From Lysobacter firmicutimachus (lineage in GTDB: Bacteria; Pseudomonadota; Gammaproteobacteria; Xanthomonadales; Xanthomonadaceae), in assembly GCF_037027445.1 (NCBI RefSeq), contig NZ_JBANDL010000002.1, positions 1,736,001 through 1,800,000 on the forward strand: a stretch of DNA of 64,000 nucleotides, in the 5' to 3' direction. Each line of letters starts with the position of its first letter. The first letter of the stretch is position 1. Of the stretch, positions 26,627-34,722 are shown piece after piece. Under the pieces are notes generated by a model. That model saw only the letters and a program-made list of their open reading frames with translations. It made no database searches and had not been told where the DNA came from. A program made the position numbers and the translations under genes.

Positions 26627-29600
26627 ATGAATGACAAGCTACAGCATACTTTTGAGCTGCATCATTGCATCGAACAGAACAACGTTTTCGAGAACAGCGA
26701 GCTATTGCAAACGCTGAGCCGAGACAAGCTATATAGCATCAACAATTCTGGCAATTTAGTTTACTTGCCCGACGGAAAGCCACTCGGCGCCCAGCTAGAG
26801 GTTTCCCCTCACGTTGGCGGGCATCTGAAGTCCTACACAAACGTAGTCGTTAGCGCGTTGAAGGACATTGAGGACAGCGCGGACTGGCAGTCGTACCTAG
26901 AGACCGGAGACCAAGCGACGGCGCAAAGAGTGGTGCAGCGAGTGCATCACGTCGAAAGCACGATAAAGACCGCCCTGGTGAACGGCGATCTTTACACGAA
27001 CAACACGCATGGACTATCGAATAATCAGGTTCGGGCGATCAATCAGGACTTCCACTCAAAGTTCTACACGTATCAAGAAACGCACGCCGCACAAATCTCT
27101 GACATTGCGAAACTTGACCCGCCACAGTCGCAATGGGTCAGCGTTCTTCGCACAGAACAGCAGGCCCTCGACGCAGTTCAGTTGGTAAATAGGCCGGGAT
27201 TCAAGCCCAGTCTCGGCACGGCTGCTGACGGGCGAGCCTCTTTGTTGGAAGCGATAGAGCAAGCGCATAGCGCCGGACGCTTAACTCTTTCGGCGGAAGG
27301 ATTGGCTAGCGCGCGCGACTCTCTTGCGAACAGCAGTTTAAATTCGGTGCAGGCCGAACAATTGGCGCCCAAGGTTGGCGGGCGTGCTATGGCGATTAAA
27401 GGCATCGTAGCCGCTGCGGGGGCCGTCAGCATCGTGGAAGCCGCAGAAGCCAGCGAGCGCATATCGTCATCCTTGGATCGAGATAACCCGCTTGCCGCGC
27501 AATCGCACGCAATGCACTACGGCGGACGCGGTGTCGGCGGTGTTGCCGGCGGCGCCGCCGCTGGGCTCCTCGCAGGCTCTTGGAGCGGCCCAGGCGCGCT
27601 TGTAACTGTTGCAGTTGGCGCTTATGTCGGCAGCGAGGCCGGCGAGAAAGTCGCGAAGTGGTGGGACAACCGGCAGGTTTATCACCAGACCGACCGCGAC
27701 GACGTATCGTGGGAATTCACCGGCCGGCAATGGGTGCGCGAGCGGACGGCAGACCTAACCCGCGACGGCAACGACAATCCAACCGTAACTACATTCGCCG
27801 CGCCGCCGGAAAAAGCGCGGGAATTGAATCTGGCCGCGCTTAACGCGGCGACTGCTTTAGAACTAAAGGACGTACCGCCGCCGCGCAGCCCCTTTGTTCA
27901 ACCGCAGGCACCGGGGGACACTCCGAGTCTAGATCCCGCGCCTTGGGAGCGTAATAGCCGCACCGGGGAGTGGGAACGTAATGTGGTGGTCGGCCGCATC
28001 GATCACGGAGCGAATAACATTCGTCCCGAAATCGCATCGCCGCAGCGTACTGCCGCGTTAGAACAAGCCGCAGACCAGGTCATCCGCGAAAATATCGCTA
28101 ACGGTCCTGCGCCTATTGCGTCGCGCTACGAAATTGCGTTTCGCGCGAGCGGCTTTGACGGCGAGAAACTACCCGCCGCAACAACGGCGCTGGCGCAGGG
28201 CTCCGTGACCGCCAGCAACGGCGAGTTGTACCGCCGCGACGACGGCGGCCAATGGCTGAGCATGAGCGGCACCCCCGCACCTGGAAACCTGCCGGTCGAG
28301 TTGGAGCGGACCAACGCCGAACTGGCGCCGCAGTTGGCCCAACACCGGCAGTACGTGGCCGCGCTGTCTCCCATGCAGGCACCGCCGGCCGAGGATCGCG
28401 ACCGCGCCATTCTGCTAGACACGTATCAGCAGCGCGGCGTGAACCCGACGCAAGCGCAGATGGACGCGTCCATGCTCGCCGTTGCCCGCACGCGCGAAGC
28501 GAATGGAATCGGGCCGGGCATGACGACGTTTCAGCTTGAGCCCAACGCCGCAGGCGAGTACGACGTGCGCAGTCCGATCGCTCACGTTTACGGGTACGCC
28601 GATGGCGTCCGGCGCATCGCGGCCGTGACGACGGCGCCAGAGATCGAGCAAGCGCTAACCGAAGTTCGAGCCCGTCCGGCTCCGATCCCGGACACACCCG
28701 AACTGCGCATTGAGGCGCTATCGCCACAGCAGCGGGAGGCCCAGGAACAGGCGCTGCGGGAGGCGAATCGGCTTGGTCTATCGCGCGATGACGTGCAGTT
28801 GACCGCACAGCAAGCGGCAGCCGCAGCGGCGATTGCAGCGGATCGCGAACCGGAAATCATCACGCGCCCCATTGAAGCCGCCCGCGCCCAAGCGGCGCCA
28901 CGGCCGGAAGCGGAGCCCGCCCCCGTACCGTCGCCGTCGGCCCCTAGCCAACCGGCCATGCCCCCGCCGTCGAAAGCGGAACCGCCGCCGGAAGCCGCCC
29001 AGGCCGAGGCGCGCACAGATGAAGCGCGCAAGCCTACAGAGCCCGCGCAGCCTGCCGCCGAAGTTCAGCAGGCAGCGCCGCGGCCACTGTCCGCGCAGAA
29101 TGACGCGCAGGCCGCGCCAAGCGCGCCGAGCGACCATGACGACGCCCTGCGTCGTGGCAGCGAGGGGCAAGACGTGGCATTGCTGCAATACCGCCTGGAT
29201 CGCATGGGCTATCGCGGGCCGGAAGAAACATCCCTGCCGCAGCATGGACGGTTTGACGCCGCAACCGAGCACGGCGTGCGGCAATTTCAAGAAGCCAATC
29301 GCCTGCCCGCCACGGGCATGGTGGACCCGGACACGGTACAAGCCCTGGCGGTCGCGCAGCAGAGCCGCGCTGTTCGTCCGGCGCCTACGGAACAGCGGGA
29401 ACATCCCGCCGCGCCCGCTCGCGAGCGGCAGCCTACCGTGCAGGCTCAGGACGCCGCGCCTGCGGCAGTCGCGCCGCCGCCCCTATCTATGCCGGATCGC
29501 CGCAGAGAAGCGCACGAAGCGTTAGAGCCTGCGCCGTCTCAGCCATTGGAATCGCACCACGCTGCGGTGCTCTCTGCACGGGAGCATGGGGCCGCCAATC

Positions 29601-30181
29601 CCGCCCCCGAGCGCCTGCCGGCATCCGATGTAGGCCGGACCGAGCCGGACCACACGTCGCGGCAGTCCGAACCGGTTGGAACGCTCGCACCGCCGCTTGG
29701 CGATCACGAATCCGAGCCCGACAGGCGCGCCGCGCCATCCGAGCACGCCAGCGGCTCGCCCAGTCACGCCGAATCACAAGCTGGCATTCAACGCGCCACA
29801 GCCGATCCGACCGTTGATCTCTCCCGCTTCTCGCGCGAGGATCAAGCGATGATGGCGAAGATCCGCGAGGGCTCTCCCAACGGCATATCCAATGAGCATC
29901 TCGCGGCGGCGATGTTGGCTGCAAAACGCAACGAAATACCCGATGCAGGGAGCATCAAGCTAGTCGCCGTGGTGGGGGACACCCTATGGATAGAAAAGAA
30001 CACCCCAGGATTCCACACGCCCGCCGCAACGCTTTCGCAGCAAGCGCCATCACTGGAAAATACGTTGCGCGAAACCCAAACTTTCAACGAACAGCAGGCG
30101 CAGCAACAAGCGCAGGCGAGGGAGTTGGAGCAGCAGCAACAGAACGAAAAGCAGACCGCAGCGATGCGGCCGCAACTGTAA
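26627..30181 (+). CDS. AHH-like nuclease / peptidoglycan-binding protein with XVIPCD-like C-terminus (candidate type IV secretion effector)
   Basis: 1184 residues without a signal peptide. Residues 1-117 look like an AHH/HNH-type nuclease: paired H12-H13, N43 before VYLP, and H62/H66 in VSPHVGGHLKSY. Residues about 253-335 are Gly/Ala-rich and hydrophobic (GGVAGGAAAGLLAG). About 838-910 is a PG_binding_1 domain (LRRGSEGQDVALLQYRLDRM...GRFDAATEHGVRQFQ). Pro/Ala/Glu-rich linkers flank it. The C-terminus (from about 1063) has NEHLAAAMLAAKRNEI, LVAVVGDTLWIE and a Gln-rich tail, resembling the XVIPCD signal used by Xanthomonadales killing type IV secretion systems. It follows an Imm11-like gene. 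Predicted interbacterial toxin; XVIPCD call is moderate. Confidence 0.7.
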   Translation: MNDKLQHTFELHHCIEQNNVFENSELLQTLSRDKLYSINNSGNLVYLPDGKPLGAQLEVSPHVGGHLKSYTNVVVSALKDIEDSADWQSYLETGDQATAQRVVQRVHHVESTIKTALVNGDLYTNNTHGLSNNQVRAINQDFHSKFYTYQETHAAQISDIAKLDPPQSQWVSVLRTEQQALDAVQLVNRPGFKPSLGTAADGRASLLEAIEQAHSAGRLTLSAEGLASARDSLANSSLNSVQAEQLAPKVGGRAMAIKGIVAAAGAVSIVEAAEASERISSSLDRDNPLAAQSHAMHYGGRGVGGVAGGAAAGLLAGSWSGPGALVTVAVGAYVGSEAGEKVAKWWDNRQVYHQTDRDDVSWEFTGRQWVRERTADLTRDGNDNPTVTTFAAPPEKARELNLAALNAATALELKDVPPPRSPFVQPQAPGDTPSLDPAPWERNSRTGEWERNVVVGRIDHGANNIRPEIASPQRTAALEQAADQVIRENIANGPAPIASRYEIAFRASGFDGEKLPAATTALAQGSVTASNGELYRRDDGGQWLSMSGTPAPGNLPVELERTNAELAPQLAQHRQYVAALSPMQAPPAEDRDRAILLDTYQQRGVNPTQAQMDASMLAVARTREANGIGPGMTTFQLEPNAAGEYDVRSPIAHVYGYADGVRRIAAVTTAPEIEQALTEVRARPAPIPDTPELRIEALSPQQREAQEQALREANRLGLSRDDVQLTAQQAAAAAAIAADREPEIITRPIEAARAQAAPRPEAEPAPVPSPSAPSQPAMPPPSKAEPPPEAAQAEARTDEARKPTEPAQPAAEVQQAAPRPLSAQNDAQAAPSAPSDHDDALRRGSEGQDVALLQYRLDRMGYRGPEETSLPQHGRFDAATEHGVRQFQEANRLPATGMVDPDTVQALAVAQQSRAVRPAPTEQREHPAAPARERQPTVQAQDAAPAAVAPPPLSMPDRRREAHEALEPAPSQPLESHHAAVLSAREHGAANPAPERLPASDVGRTEPDHTSRQSEPVGTLAPPLGDHESEPDRRAAPSEHASGSPSHAESQAGIQRATADPTVDLSRFSREDQAMMAKIREGSPNGISNEHLAAAMLAAKRNEIPDAGSIKLVAVVGDTLWIEKNTPGFHTPAATLSQQAPSLENTLRETQTFNEQQAQQQAQARELEQQQQNEKQTAAMRPQL

Positions 30182-30263
30182 TTCACTATGGCCCTATCGG
30201 TTACGCCCAGGATGAAGCATCCGCACGGCATGCGTGACCATTACCCTTTCAAGGATGACACCC

Positions 30264-30644
30264 GTGAGCGAAGAACCCGTCTTTGAGCTGCAACGATTGA
30301 TCGGTCCGGAGCTAGTTCAACAAAGCCTACTGCTGCGACTGCTAACCAAGGCCGGCATGTTCGATGTCGATGGCCCACGCAATACGATGTATCTGCCGAT
30401 TTCCCGTGAGTTGGCAATTAAGTTGGGTGTTTCGCCTTACGCCGAAACGCCACTGTCAAGCTACACAGATGGTTTGATGGCCCAACTCGCCAAGATCGAA
30501 GCAACAGACGATTGGCAAGCAGCACTGGCTGGCGACGGAGCCGCGGCGCAGCGCGTGAGCGAGCAAGTTAACGGCCTGAGCGATGTGCTCAAAGTAGCGA
30601 TCACCAACGGTGATCTTTACCTCGCCGCAACCGCAGACGGGTAA
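30264..30644 (+). CDS. Stand-alone AHH-like domain lacking catalytic histidines
   Basis: 126 residues from GTG 30264, chosen because AAGGA sits 8 bases upstream; GTG 30234 and ATG 30255 are in-frame alternatives. It aligns along its length with residues 1-117 of the preceding toxin, sharing YLP, VSP, SYT, DWQ, AQRV and NGDLY in order. The toxin histidines are replaced: HH12-13 by Q10-R11, H62 by Y59, H66 by P63; N40 is kept. It should fold like the nuclease but cannot use the same chemistry. It could be a decayed toxin fragment, or a catalytically dead relative that modulates or neutralises the toxin. It lies 82 bases after the toxin stop. Confidence 0.7.
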   Translation: MSEEPVFELQRLIGPELVQQSLLLRLLTKAGMFDVDGPRNTMYLPISRELAIKLGVSPYAETPLSSYTDGLMAQLAKIEATDDWQAALAGDGAAAQRVSEQVNGLSDVLKVAITNGDLYLAATADG

Positions 30645-30705
30645 CGGGTGCGAGGCGAGTTGAACGATGATTTCAGATAAACAACTGGCGGCCGCAGATT
30701 GCTAG
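30644..30705 (+). pseudogene. Relict of the gene found intact at 32687 (13 codons left)
   Basis: ATG at 30667 begins MISDKQLAAADC then TAG. The intact gene at 32687 begins MIADKQLAGAIS. The similarity reaches upstream: ACGGGTGCGAGG at 30644 against ACGGATGCGAGG at 32664. The copy stops after 12 residues and the rest of the gene is absent, so it is a truncated duplicate. Confidence 0.6.
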
Positions 30706-30722
30706 ATCAAGGAGGATATAGC

Positions 30723-31751
30723 GTGCGCAAACGAAAACGATGGGGGCTCCCAGGTCTGCTAACTGCGTGTTGCCTCGCGTCGGCGAGTGGAGTGCCGGCG
30801 TCATCGGCGGCCGCATCTTCTGCACCCGATTCATTGGCCATTGTGCGGCTTACGTTGTCGGAGCCGGAAGCAAATCTAGACTTAGCCCGCGCCAAAGTCC
30901 GAATTGATCGCCTGATAGACCCTCACATCGATGAAGCATCTGTGCTGCGTCAAATCGACCTGTTGTCGAAACAAGTCCTCGCACGTGTTCCTACGGGTGC
31001 AAGCAATCGCGCGAAGCTGGAAGTTTTGGTTACGTCATTGGCGCAGCCGGGTCCGTGGAACGACTATCGATCGTTTCGATATGACTTGGAAGACCCGTTC
31101 GGAAAGAACATACGGAACAAGTTTCTCTCAACTTACCTCGCGACACGCAAAGGCAACTGCGTATCGATGCCCGTCCTGTTCGTGATCGTCGCTCAACGAA
31201 TCGGACTTGAGGCGACCCTATCGGCCGCGCCTCATCATGTATTCGCTCGGGTCAAAGGCGACGGGGGAAAATGGGTCAATGTGGAAGCTACGAGCTTTGG
31301 CACCAAGTCCGACAATAGCTATCAAATAGAACTAAACATCACACCCCGTGCAGTCCAGAGCGGCATCTACCTACGAACGCTTACGCGCAAAGAAACCATA
31401 GCGGTCATGCTTGAGACTCTAATGGAGCATTACAACGAGACCGGTGCGCAAGCGCGCCGCTTGGCGCTGACGGACTTGGTATTGGAACAAGACCCGAGAA
31501 ACGTTGCGGCCATCCTACATAGGGGGAGCGCTTGTACTCGACTTGCAAAACAGCGCTTCGCCGACTTGCGCGTGTCGCCTGACGCGCTGTCGCGAGCACA
31601 GCGACAGGATTTCGAGAGGCTGGGGCGTTGCAATGCCGATGCTTTCGCCAAGGCCGAGGCGCTTGGATGGCGGGAAGAGACAAAGGCGGACAACGCGAAC
31701 TATCGACGCGGTATCGACCAAGTGAAAGTCAATCAAGGAAGACAACCATGA
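30723..31751 (+). CDS. Exported transglutaminase-like protein, possible lipoprotein
   Basis: 342 residues; GTG 30723 follows a perfect AAGGAGG at 7 bases. The N-terminus [16 protein letters not shown] contains a lipobox-like LTAC (Cys16), or the segment may be an ordinary signal peptide. A SirB1/transglutaminase-like core is visible: C146 in [13 protein letters not shown]171-H172 in [10 protein letters not shown] and NVEA at 186-189. The C-terminal third is helical and TPR-like ([19 protein letters not shown]). Its stop overlaps the ATG of the RHS-tip gene, so the two are coupled. Function in the toxin locus is unknown; processing of the partner is one possibility. Confidence 0.7.
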   Translation: MRKRKRWGLPGLLTACCLASASGVPASSAAASSAPDSLAIVRLTLSEPEANLDLARAKVRIDRLIDPHIDEASVLRQIDLLSKQVLARVPTGASNRAKLEVLVTSLAQPGPWNDYRSFRYDLEDPFGKNIRNKFLSTYLATRKGNCVSMPVLFVIVAQRIGLEATLSAAPHHVFARVKGDGGKWVNVEATSFGTKSDNSYQIELNITPRAVQSGIYLRTLTRKETIAVMLETLMEHYNETGAQARRLALTDLVLEQDPRNVAAILHRGSACTRLAKQRFADLRVSPDALSRAQRQDFERLGRCNADAFAKAEALGWREETKADNANYRRGIDQVKVNQGRQP

Positions 31752-32341
31752 AGATCGTAAGAACACTGGGATGTGGTGTCCTGCTGCTTGTACTCAACGC
31801 CGCCAGCGGAACAGCGTTTGCGCGTTACTTGCAATCCGATCCCATCGGGCTGCAAGCCGGACCCAGTACCTACGCCTACGTTTCAAGCAGTCCACTGATG
31901 TATTACGACCCCTTCGGGTTGCAGCAGAATCAAGCTTGCGTGGCCGCCTACACTGCGGGCGGTGCGATTTGCGTCGGCGCTGCCGGCTATTACGGTGGGG
32001 GTCTGGCTGGCGCGGTAGGCGGTGGCGCGGCTGGTACGTTAGTTTGTAGCCCTTCGGGTCCGGGCGCCCTAGCCTGTGCCGGCGCTGCCGGCACTGGTGG
32101 GGCAATTGTTGGGAGCAAGGCGGGCGGCCTACTTGGTGCGGCAGTGGGCGGCGTCGCGGGAAATCTACTCGGGCAGGCGATGTGTCCGAACGAGGAAAGC
32201 GAGGAAGAAAAACGCGAGAGGCATTGCCAAGCGCTCAAGGATAGTATTCACAATACGTGCTGGGGGCTACCGGCAAAGCAGCGGATGAGATGCTGGCAAG
32301 CAGCGGTTGACGCATATAGACAATGCATGGGACACATATGA
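31748..32341 (+). CDS. Secreted RHS-repeat tip protein with Cys-rich C-terminal domain (candidate toxin)
   Basis: 197 residues. A signal peptide ([24 protein letters not shown]) is followed at once by the RHS-associated core signature [31 protein letters not shown], which normally marks the junction between an RHS shell and its toxin. No RHS repeats precede it, so this is a tip without the shell, exported on its own. Then comes a Gly/Ala-rich hydrophobic segment (about 66-148) and a charged C-terminal domain with four cysteines after [11 protein letters not shown] (HCQALKD, NTCWGL, RCWQAA, QCMG). It overlaps both neighbours by ATGA. Toxin activity is inferred. Confidence 0.75.
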   Translation: MKIVRTLGCGVLLLVLNAASGTAFARYLQSDPIGLQAGPSTYAYVSSSPLMYYDPFGLQQNQACVAAYTAGGAICVGAAGYYGGGLAGAVGGGAAGTLVCSPSGPGALACAGAAGTGGAIVGSKAGGLLGAAVGGVAGNLLGQAMCPNEESEEEKRERHCQALKDSIHNTCWGLPAKQRMRCWQAAVDAYRQCMGHI

Positions 32342-32655
32342 ATCAGGAAAAATTTATTGCCGAAAGGCGGCTCCTATTTGGGCGTGCTGATGACCCTGTC
32401 CGGAAAGAGTTGACGATACGCATCGCGGCGCCTCGCATACTTGACCCGGATAGTGTCAGCTTCAGATTTGATGAAGGGACTGCCGCCTGTTCGGCAGTCT
32501 TTGAAGGACTGGACGTTCCGCATTCCGAGGTCTACGGCATCGACACACTGCAAGCACTGCGGCTCGCCTCAGACATCGATCCGATATTGCGTGGGCTACA
32601 GAAGAAGCACGATGTAACTTTTTTCTTTCCCGATGGCGATACGTATTTCGACTAG
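32338..32655 (+). CDS. DUF6968-like small protein, probable immunity for the RHS tip
   Basis: 105 residues, cytoplasmic by prediction. Contains [24 protein letters not shown] near the start, [28 protein letters not shown] in the middle and [11 protein letters not shown] at the end; this pattern resembles small proteins (DUF6968) that sit after RHS or other polymorphic toxins. The ATG overlaps the stop of the RHS-tip gene, the usual toxin-immunity arrangement. Family name is from memory of similar sequences; immunity is inference from context. Confidence 0.6.
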   Translation: MNQEKFIAERRLLFGRADDPVRKELTIRIAAPRILDPDSVSFRFDEGTAACSAVFEGLDVPHSEVYGIDTLQALRLASDIDPILRGLQKKHDVTFFFPDGDTYFD

Positions 32656-32686
32656 CTCATCCAACGGATGCGAGGGCAAGCTAACA

Positions 32687-32908
32687 ATGATTGCAGATAA
32701 ACAGTTGGCCGGCGCCATTAGCGAGCGAGTCCTGCGCGTTAACGAACTTTTGAATGAGATGGCTAGCCTTGTCCAAGAGCGAGGCACCGAGGATGAACTT
32801 CGCCCGTTCTGTAGGGCTATCGGTCAAGTCATGGGGGAGTTGCTGTTGTCAGTCGCTAACCCGCTTTACAAAGCCCATCCCGAGTTGAAGCCGGCAGGGA
32901 TGGATTAG
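32687..32908 (+). CDS. Small helical protein of unknown function
   Basis: 73 residues starting MIADKQLAGAISERVLRVNEL, followed by helices with CRAIGQVMGELLLSVANPLY and KAHPELKP. No signal peptide or known motif. It lies 31 bases after the DUF6968-like gene on the same strand. A truncated duplicate of its first codons and upstream bases is at 30644-30705, so it belongs to a mobile cassette. Possibly an accessory immunity factor. Confidence 0.6.
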   Translation: MIADKQLAGAISERVLRVNELLNEMASLVQERGTEDELRPFCRAIGQVMGELLLSVANPLYKAHPELKPAGMD

Positions 32909-32918
32909 GCCTGACGGC

Positions 32919-33302
32919 ATGGAAACTAGTTGCCTGGATGAAATTAGGCGCATTCTTGACTCTGGCGAGGTAGACAGAGGAAGGGCCTTGTTACTCGACT
33001 TCGCAAAAGCCAATCCAGACGAAGCCCGAGCATGGATTTTCCTAGCTGGGATCGCGACACGTTTGCAGGATTGGACGCTGGGAAAGAAAGCCTTTTCTGA
33101 ACTGACACGCCTGCGTCCGTCGGACGGTTTGGCGTCATCTGGTTTAGTGCAATCCCTTGTGGAACTCCATCACCACGACCGGGTCCGTGAGGAAATAGCA
33201 AGGTTTGCTTTGACTGCTGATCGATCAAATGCAGGCGCGATTGCGGTCCTTGCAGAACATCAAGAAGTGCTAAGACGAATTTCCGGGAGGGCTCCGCGGT
33301 AG
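32919..33302 (+). CDS. Tetratricopeptide-like helical protein
   Basis: 127 residues of paired helices. DSGEVDRGRALLLDFAKANPDEARAWIFLAGIATRLQDWTLGKKAFSEL fits TPR repeats, followed by a less regular third pair. No signal peptide. It starts 10 bases after the preceding gene stop. TPR proteins act as binding scaffolds; partner unknown. Confidence 0.65.
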   Translation: METSCLDEIRRILDSGEVDRGRALLLDFAKANPDEARAWIFLAGIATRLQDWTLGKKAFSELTRLRPSDGLASSGLVQSLVELHHHDRVREEIARFALTADRSNAGAIAVLAEHQEVLRRISGRAPR

Positions 33303-33333
33303 ACTAGAAGTCAAGAGGACAAAGAGAACGGCT

Positions 33334-33606
33334 ATGCGAAAATTCACCGTAGGGGAGGTGGAAGGAACCGTGATTCGTTACAACCCGATACGCGGCATGT
33401 TCGTGGTGGAGGTTGTCGAATACGGGGAGTACATGGTTTTTGAGTTGCTCGACTCTGTTGACATCGAACTCGGCAACATTATTGCTGGCGACCTTCGCGC
33501 GCTTGGCAGCGTGGAGTTGCGCCACCTTCAAGCCGGGCGGATGTTCAGCGCTTACGGTCAGTCGGGGCCGTCGAGCAAGCAGGCGGCCTTGCGGCTCATC
33601 AGTTAG
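33334..33606 (+). CDS. Hypothetical small beta-rich protein
   Basis: 90 residues. The N-terminal half alternates hydrophobic strands (GTVIRYNPIRGMFVVEVVEYGEYMVFEL), suggesting an OB- or SH3-like small barrel; the middle has GNIIAGDLRALGSVELRH. GAGGACAAAGAGA upstream offers a ribosome-binding site. It ends the cargo block ahead of a terminator. I do not recognise the family. Confidence 0.6.
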   Translation: MRKFTVGEVEGTVIRYNPIRGMFVVEVVEYGEYMVFELLDSVDIELGNIIAGDLRALGSVELRHLQAGRMFSAYGQSGPSSKQAALRLIS

Positions 33607-33668
33607 TCCGGCTGTACCGCGAGGGCTAGGGCAATGGCTTGCGCTTGGCGGCAATGGCTGACGCAAAA

Positions 33669-33700
33669 GGAAAGGGCGCCGTGCGGCGCCCTTTCTCATC
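33669..33700. terminator. Bidirectional terminator between cargo block and head genes
   Basis: AAAGGGCGCC (33671-33680), loop GTGC, GGCGCCCTTT (33685-33694). The A-rich left side and T-rich right side suit both the plus-strand cargo and the minus-strand portal gene that meet here. Confidence 0.9.
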
Positions 33701-33717
33701 TGCGCCGAAGCGCCATG

Positions 33718-34722
33718 CTAGGAGTCGAGCGTGTATGGAATGAAGCGAACGACTTCCTCGCCGACCCACTCATTGATGCGTCGAAAGCGCGTTTGCAACG
33801 GTATCAACTCATTGCGCGCGAACACCCGCGCGGCTTTCTCCACGTCGCCGAACCCGCCCGTGTTGTTCGGTGGCATGCACAGAAGTTGCGGCGGTACGCG
33901 ATGCGCGGCCAGCACGTCATCGCGCGTCGCGCTCTTGATTCCTAGGAATTCGTCTTTCGCCGCAACTTCGCTGATCGGGATCACCTGTACCCCGTCCTTG
34001 GAGCCGTTGGGCGAGTACAGAAATAGATTGCGAAAATTGCCGATTCCCTTCGCGTCGCGCAATGCTTGCCGCATCGCGTCAATGTCGGCCGGGTCTTGCG
34101 CGGCATCGTTGACGTAGAGGATGAATCCCGCATGGCTACCGTTGAGGTAATACTTTCGACGGAACAGCGTCGCCGATTCGTTGAGAAACGCCGACTGTAA
34201 TGCGGCGATGTACTGCGGCACGCCGTAAAGCTCTTGCGTCAGGTCCGGCTCGATCAAGTGAAACATCGAGTCCGGCGCGAATTCGTGTTCCTCACCGTCT
34301 TGGATGAAGTAATAACGCCCGTCTTCGATGCCTCGCCGCGTATGCAGCGCCAGCGAGTGCCGCAGCGCCATCGGCTTACGACTGCGGGCGTCGCGCCGTT
34401 CCAAATACGCGTTGCCTAGCGCGATCATATCGAGCGCCAATTTCTCGAATTGATCGCCGCTGAGCAAACGGTGCGGTATGAAGGTGGACGACAGGATGTT
34501 GCATTTCGTGTAGATCGCCGAGGCGTGGTGAGGGCTGGAGTGAAACGCGCGGGCAAGCCCGTTCATCGACACGGACGGCTCATACCAGCGCCCGACGCGG
34601 ACGCACTCGCTGTGATCGAGGATGGCGCGTTTATCCATCACGGGCACCGGGTCGCCGAAGGTGAAGGCTTGCGCCTTCGGGGACGTTTTAGGGGCGTCGG
34701 CGGTGTCGGGTAGAGCAGGCAT
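33718..34722 (-). CDS. Q: Phage portal protein (P2 gpQ-like)
   Basis: 334 residues, the usual P2 Q length. It forms the dodecameric ring through which DNA is packaged. Features: FTFGDPVPVMDKRAILDHSEC at the start, SSPHHASAIYTKCNIL, ALGNAYLERRDA, MFHLIEPDLTQELYGVPQYIAALQSAFLNESATLFRRKYYLNGSHAGFI, which is the strongest portal signature, then HRVPPQLLCMPPNNTGGFGDVEKA and a C-terminal RRINEWVGEEV. Its ATG overlaps the stop of the terminase gene (TGATG), so the pair P-Q is coupled and transcribed on the minus strand from the divergent late promoter region at 36.5 kb. Confidence 0.95.
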   Translation of the reverse strand: MPALPDTADAPKTSPKAQAFTFGDPVPVMDKRAILDHSECVRVGRWYEPSVSMNGLARAFHSSPHHASAIYTKCNILSSTFIPHRLLSGDQFEKLALDMIALGNAYLERRDARSRKPMALRHSLALHTRRGIEDGRYYFIQDGEEHEFAPDSMFHLIEPDLTQELYGVPQYIAALQSAFLNESATLFRRKYYLNGSHAGFILYVNDAAQDPADIDAMRQALRDAKGIGNFRNLFLYSPNGSKDGVQVIPISEVAAKDEFLGIKSATRDDVLAAHRVPPQLLCMPPNNTGGFGDVEKAARVFARNELIPLQTRFRRINEWVGEEVVRFIPYTLDS

